Assembly (NCBI RefSeq): GCF_037198285.1
Contig: NZ_CP147243.1
Span: 744,001 to 808,000, forward strand
Direction of reading: 5' to 3'
Length of the DNA: 64,000 bases
From: Haladaptatus sp. DJG-WS-42
GTDB taxonomy: Archaea > Halobacteriota > Halobacteria > Halobacteriales > Halococcaceae
The notes beneath the pieces were generated by a model that saw only the letters and a list, made by a program, of their open reading frames with translations, did no database searches and was not told the origin of the DNA. A program made the position numbers and the translations under genes. Every line of letters starts with the position of its first letter. Within the stretch, counting starts at the first letter, position 1. This document shows positions 62,346 through 64,000 of this stretch, in pieces.

Positions 62346-62789
62346 ATGGCCGGACGCGTCACCGACATCCACATCGCCCGCGAGAAAAGCGCCCCCGTCG
62401 AATCGGTTTCGTCCGCAGCCGCCGTTGCTGGTGCAGGACTCCGCGGTGACCGACACTTTCTCCCCGACGACGACAAACCAGACCTGACGCTCATCGACGC
62501 AGACGCGTTCGCTGCGGCGGGCGACGACCTCGGTGTCGAACTCGAACCCGGCGAACACCGACGCAACGTAACCGTCTCCGGCATCGACCTCGATTCGCTC
62601 ATTGGCACGGAGTTCACGATTGGCGAGGTGCGCTGTCAGGGGCTCGCCGATTGCCCGCCGTGTGCCCACCTCGAAAATCTCACTGCGCGCGACGGGCTAC
62701 AGGTCGCCATGACAGACCGCGGCGGCCTCGAAGTACGCATTCTCACTGACGGCACCATCCGCGTCGGAGATACGGTCGAGCCGCTGTAA
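62346..62789 (+). CDS. MOSC-domain protein
   Basis: 147 residues; MOSC domains move sulfur or molybdenum ligands. It has GLRGDRHFLP, RRNVTVSGIDLDSLIGTEFTIGEV (in part) and a conserved cysteine in LADCPPCAHL. It may serve in molybdenum cofactor sulfuration; the two moeA genes are elsewhere in the window. Starts 32 nt after the SDR gene. Confidence 0.85.
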   Translation: MAGRVTDIHIAREKSAPVESVSSAAAVAGAGLRGDRHFLPDDDKPDLTLIDADAFAAAGDDLGVELEPGEHRRNVTVSGIDLDSLIGTEFTIGEVRCQGLADCPPCAHLENLTARDGLQVAMTDRGGLEVRILTDGTIRVGDTVEPL

Positions 62790-62831
62790 GCCGCCAGCAG
62801 AGTTACCCGTCTGTTTGTTCTAGCTTAGCAC

Positions 62832-64000
62832 ATGCAACGCGTGAATCCAGCGACGGGAGAGACGCTGAGCGAAATCGCCGAACACAGCGACGACGAGGTT
62901 GACGCGGCGCTCGACACCTCGATGGACGCCTTCGACGAGTGGCGCGACGTGCCGATTAGAGAGCGCCAGCAGTTGCTCTCGAACGCCGCAGTCGTCCTCC
63001 GCGAGAACAAACAGGAGTACGCAGACGTGATGACCGAAGAGATGGGCAAACCCATCGCCGCCTCGGTCGCTGAAGTGGAAAAATGTGCATGGGTGTGTGA
63101 CTACTACGCCGAGCACGCGGGCGAGCAGTTACAGGACCACGTCATCGGGAGCGAGCCACACGCACAGACGAAAGTCACCTACGAACCGCTCGGCGCGGTG
63201 CTCGCGGTCATGCCGTGGAACTTCCCGTTCTGGCAAGTGTTCCGGTTTGCCGCCCCGCACCTGACCTCGGGGAACGTTGGTCTGCTCAAACACGCCTCGA
63301 ACGTCCCCGAGTGCGCGCTCGCCATCGAAGACGTGTTCCGGAAAGCAGGCTACCCGGAGGGCGTCTTCCAGACGCTTCTCATTGGTTCGTCGAAAGTCGG
63401 CGACGTCATCGCAGACGACCGGGTTGCGGCCGTCACGCTCACCGGGAGCGAGGCCGCCGGACGGTCGGTCGCAGAGACTGCGGGCAAGAACCTCAAGAAG
63501 ACCGTGCTCGAACTCGGTGGGAGCGACCCGTTCGTCGTCCTCGACGACGCAGACGTGACGACCGCCGCGAAGGTCGGCGCACGCGCGCGAACCATCAACT
63601 CGGGCCAGTCGTGTATCGCGGCAAAACGCTTCATCGTCCATGAAGCCGTCTACGACGAGTTCCTCGACGCGTTCCTCGCAGAACTCGAATCGCTCACCGT
63701 TGGCGATCCGACCGACGAGGAGACAGACATCGGCCCACAGGCCCGTGAGGGACTGATGGACGGCCTGCACGAGCAGGTCACGAAGAGCGTAGACGCGGGC
63801 GCGACCGTCGCGCTCGGTGGAGAGCCACTCGACCGCGATGGGTTCTACTACCCACCAACGGTGCTCACGGACGTGCCGGACGGCTCACCAGCAGCCGAAG
63901 AGGAGATCTTCGGCCCTGTTGCCTCCGTATTCAAAGTCGCAGACGAAGCCGAGGCGATTCGCGTAGCCAACGACACGAATCTCGGCCTCGGTGCGAGCGT
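62832..64000 (+). CDS. NAD(P)-dependent aldehyde / succinate-semialdehyde dehydrogenase, partial
   Basis: The gene runs off the right edge: 389 of about 455 codons are visible from the ATG at 62832. Features of the ALDH superfamily: GAVLAVMPWNFPFWQVFRFA (in part), VTLTGSEAAGRSVAETAGK, the catalytic Glu in VLELGGSDPFVV and the catalytic cysteine in NSGQSCIAAKRF. The short form (about 455 residues, starting directly at NPATGE) is typical of SSADH-like enzymes. Complete near the active site; the last part of the cofactor domain is outside. Confidence 0.9.
   Translation, partial: MQRVNPATGETLSEIAEHSDDEVDAALDTSMDAFDEWRDVPIRERQQLLSNAAVVLRENKQEYADVMTEEMGKPIAASVAEVEKCAWVCDYYAEHAGEQLQDHVIGSEPHAQTKVTYEPLGAVLAVMPWNFPFWQVFRFAAPHLTSGNVGLLKHASNVPECALAIEDVFRKAGYPEGVFQTLLIGSSKVGDVIADDRVAAVTLTGSEAAGRSVAETAGKNLKKTVLELGGSDPFVVLDDADVTTAAKVGARARTINSGQSCIAAKRFIVHEAVYDEFLDAFLAELESLTVGDPTDEETDIGPQAREGLMDGLHEQVTKSVDAGATVALGGEPLDRDGFYYPPTVLTDVPDGSPAAEEEIFGPVASVFKVADEAEAIRVANDTNLGLGAS

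Noticed and set aside
1-64000. tRNA, rRNA, CRISPR arrays, insertion sequences
   Set aside because: No T-loop type GGTTCGAATCC context, no regularly spaced repeats and no transposase or integrase motif was recognised by eye; tRNAscan or an IS search could overturn this.

Overview
The window is chromosomal DNA of a halophilic archaeon (class Halobacteria). Almost every protein is rich in Asp/Glu, third codon positions are mostly G/C, and many genes have a TATA-like box about 25-30 nt before the start codon, as expected for leaderless transcripts. Lineage markers agree: archaeal DnaG, eIF5A with deoxyhypusine synthase, fused AhbAB siroheme decarboxylase, bat-type HTH regulators and small haloarchaeal-only families. 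The genus cannot be decided from the sequence. No rRNA, tRNA, IS element or CRISPR array was seen.

Layout. 1-13.1 kb: mixed metabolism and transport, with a truncated alpha/beta hydrolase at the left edge, a tandem ferritin-like lipoprotein, ATP-dependent PEP carboxykinase, an FAD oxidoreductase, a bat-type regulator, a membrane-anchored spermidine-synthase-like protein, a TauE/SafE exporter, a flavodoxin remnant, a cold-shock protein and an APC transporter with two USP domains. 13.1-17.8 kb: an A/T-richer accessory island. It holds a frameshifted CPBP protease, a gene remnant, a compact operon for a ubiquitin-like protein, an E2-like protein with no cysteine and a JAB-E1 fusion, then an orphan gene and a small WYL-like protein. 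A 19-bp element is repeated exactly before the operon and before the WYL-like gene. 17.8-35.9 kb: core genes, including deoxyhypusine synthase, agmatinase and eIF5A, Hsp20, two MoeA proteins, a siroheme-to-heme/HemA operon and tandem cold-shock genes.

35.9-46 kb: two complementary cis-prenyltransferase-like genes with a DUF92 protein (polyprenyl carrier lipid supply), DnaG, a DUF3311/solute symporter pair followed by a CARF-like regulator, and small proteins. 46-64 kb: PdxS, homoserine kinase, flavin oxidoreductases, carB and carA at separate loci with an Lrp-type regulator beside carA, UbiA prenyltransferase, a PHP protein, a diacylglycerol-kinase-like protein, IDI isomerase, an SDR, a MOSC protein and an aldehyde dehydrogenase cut by the right edge.

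The strongest candidate for an undescribed system is the 14.55-16.58 kb ubiquitin-like conjugation operon. All three parts of a conjugation and deconjugation cycle are packed into 2 kb, the E2-like protein has no cysteine for a thioester, the modifier ends in Gly-Cys, and the operon appears to share a promoter element with a WYL-like gene.
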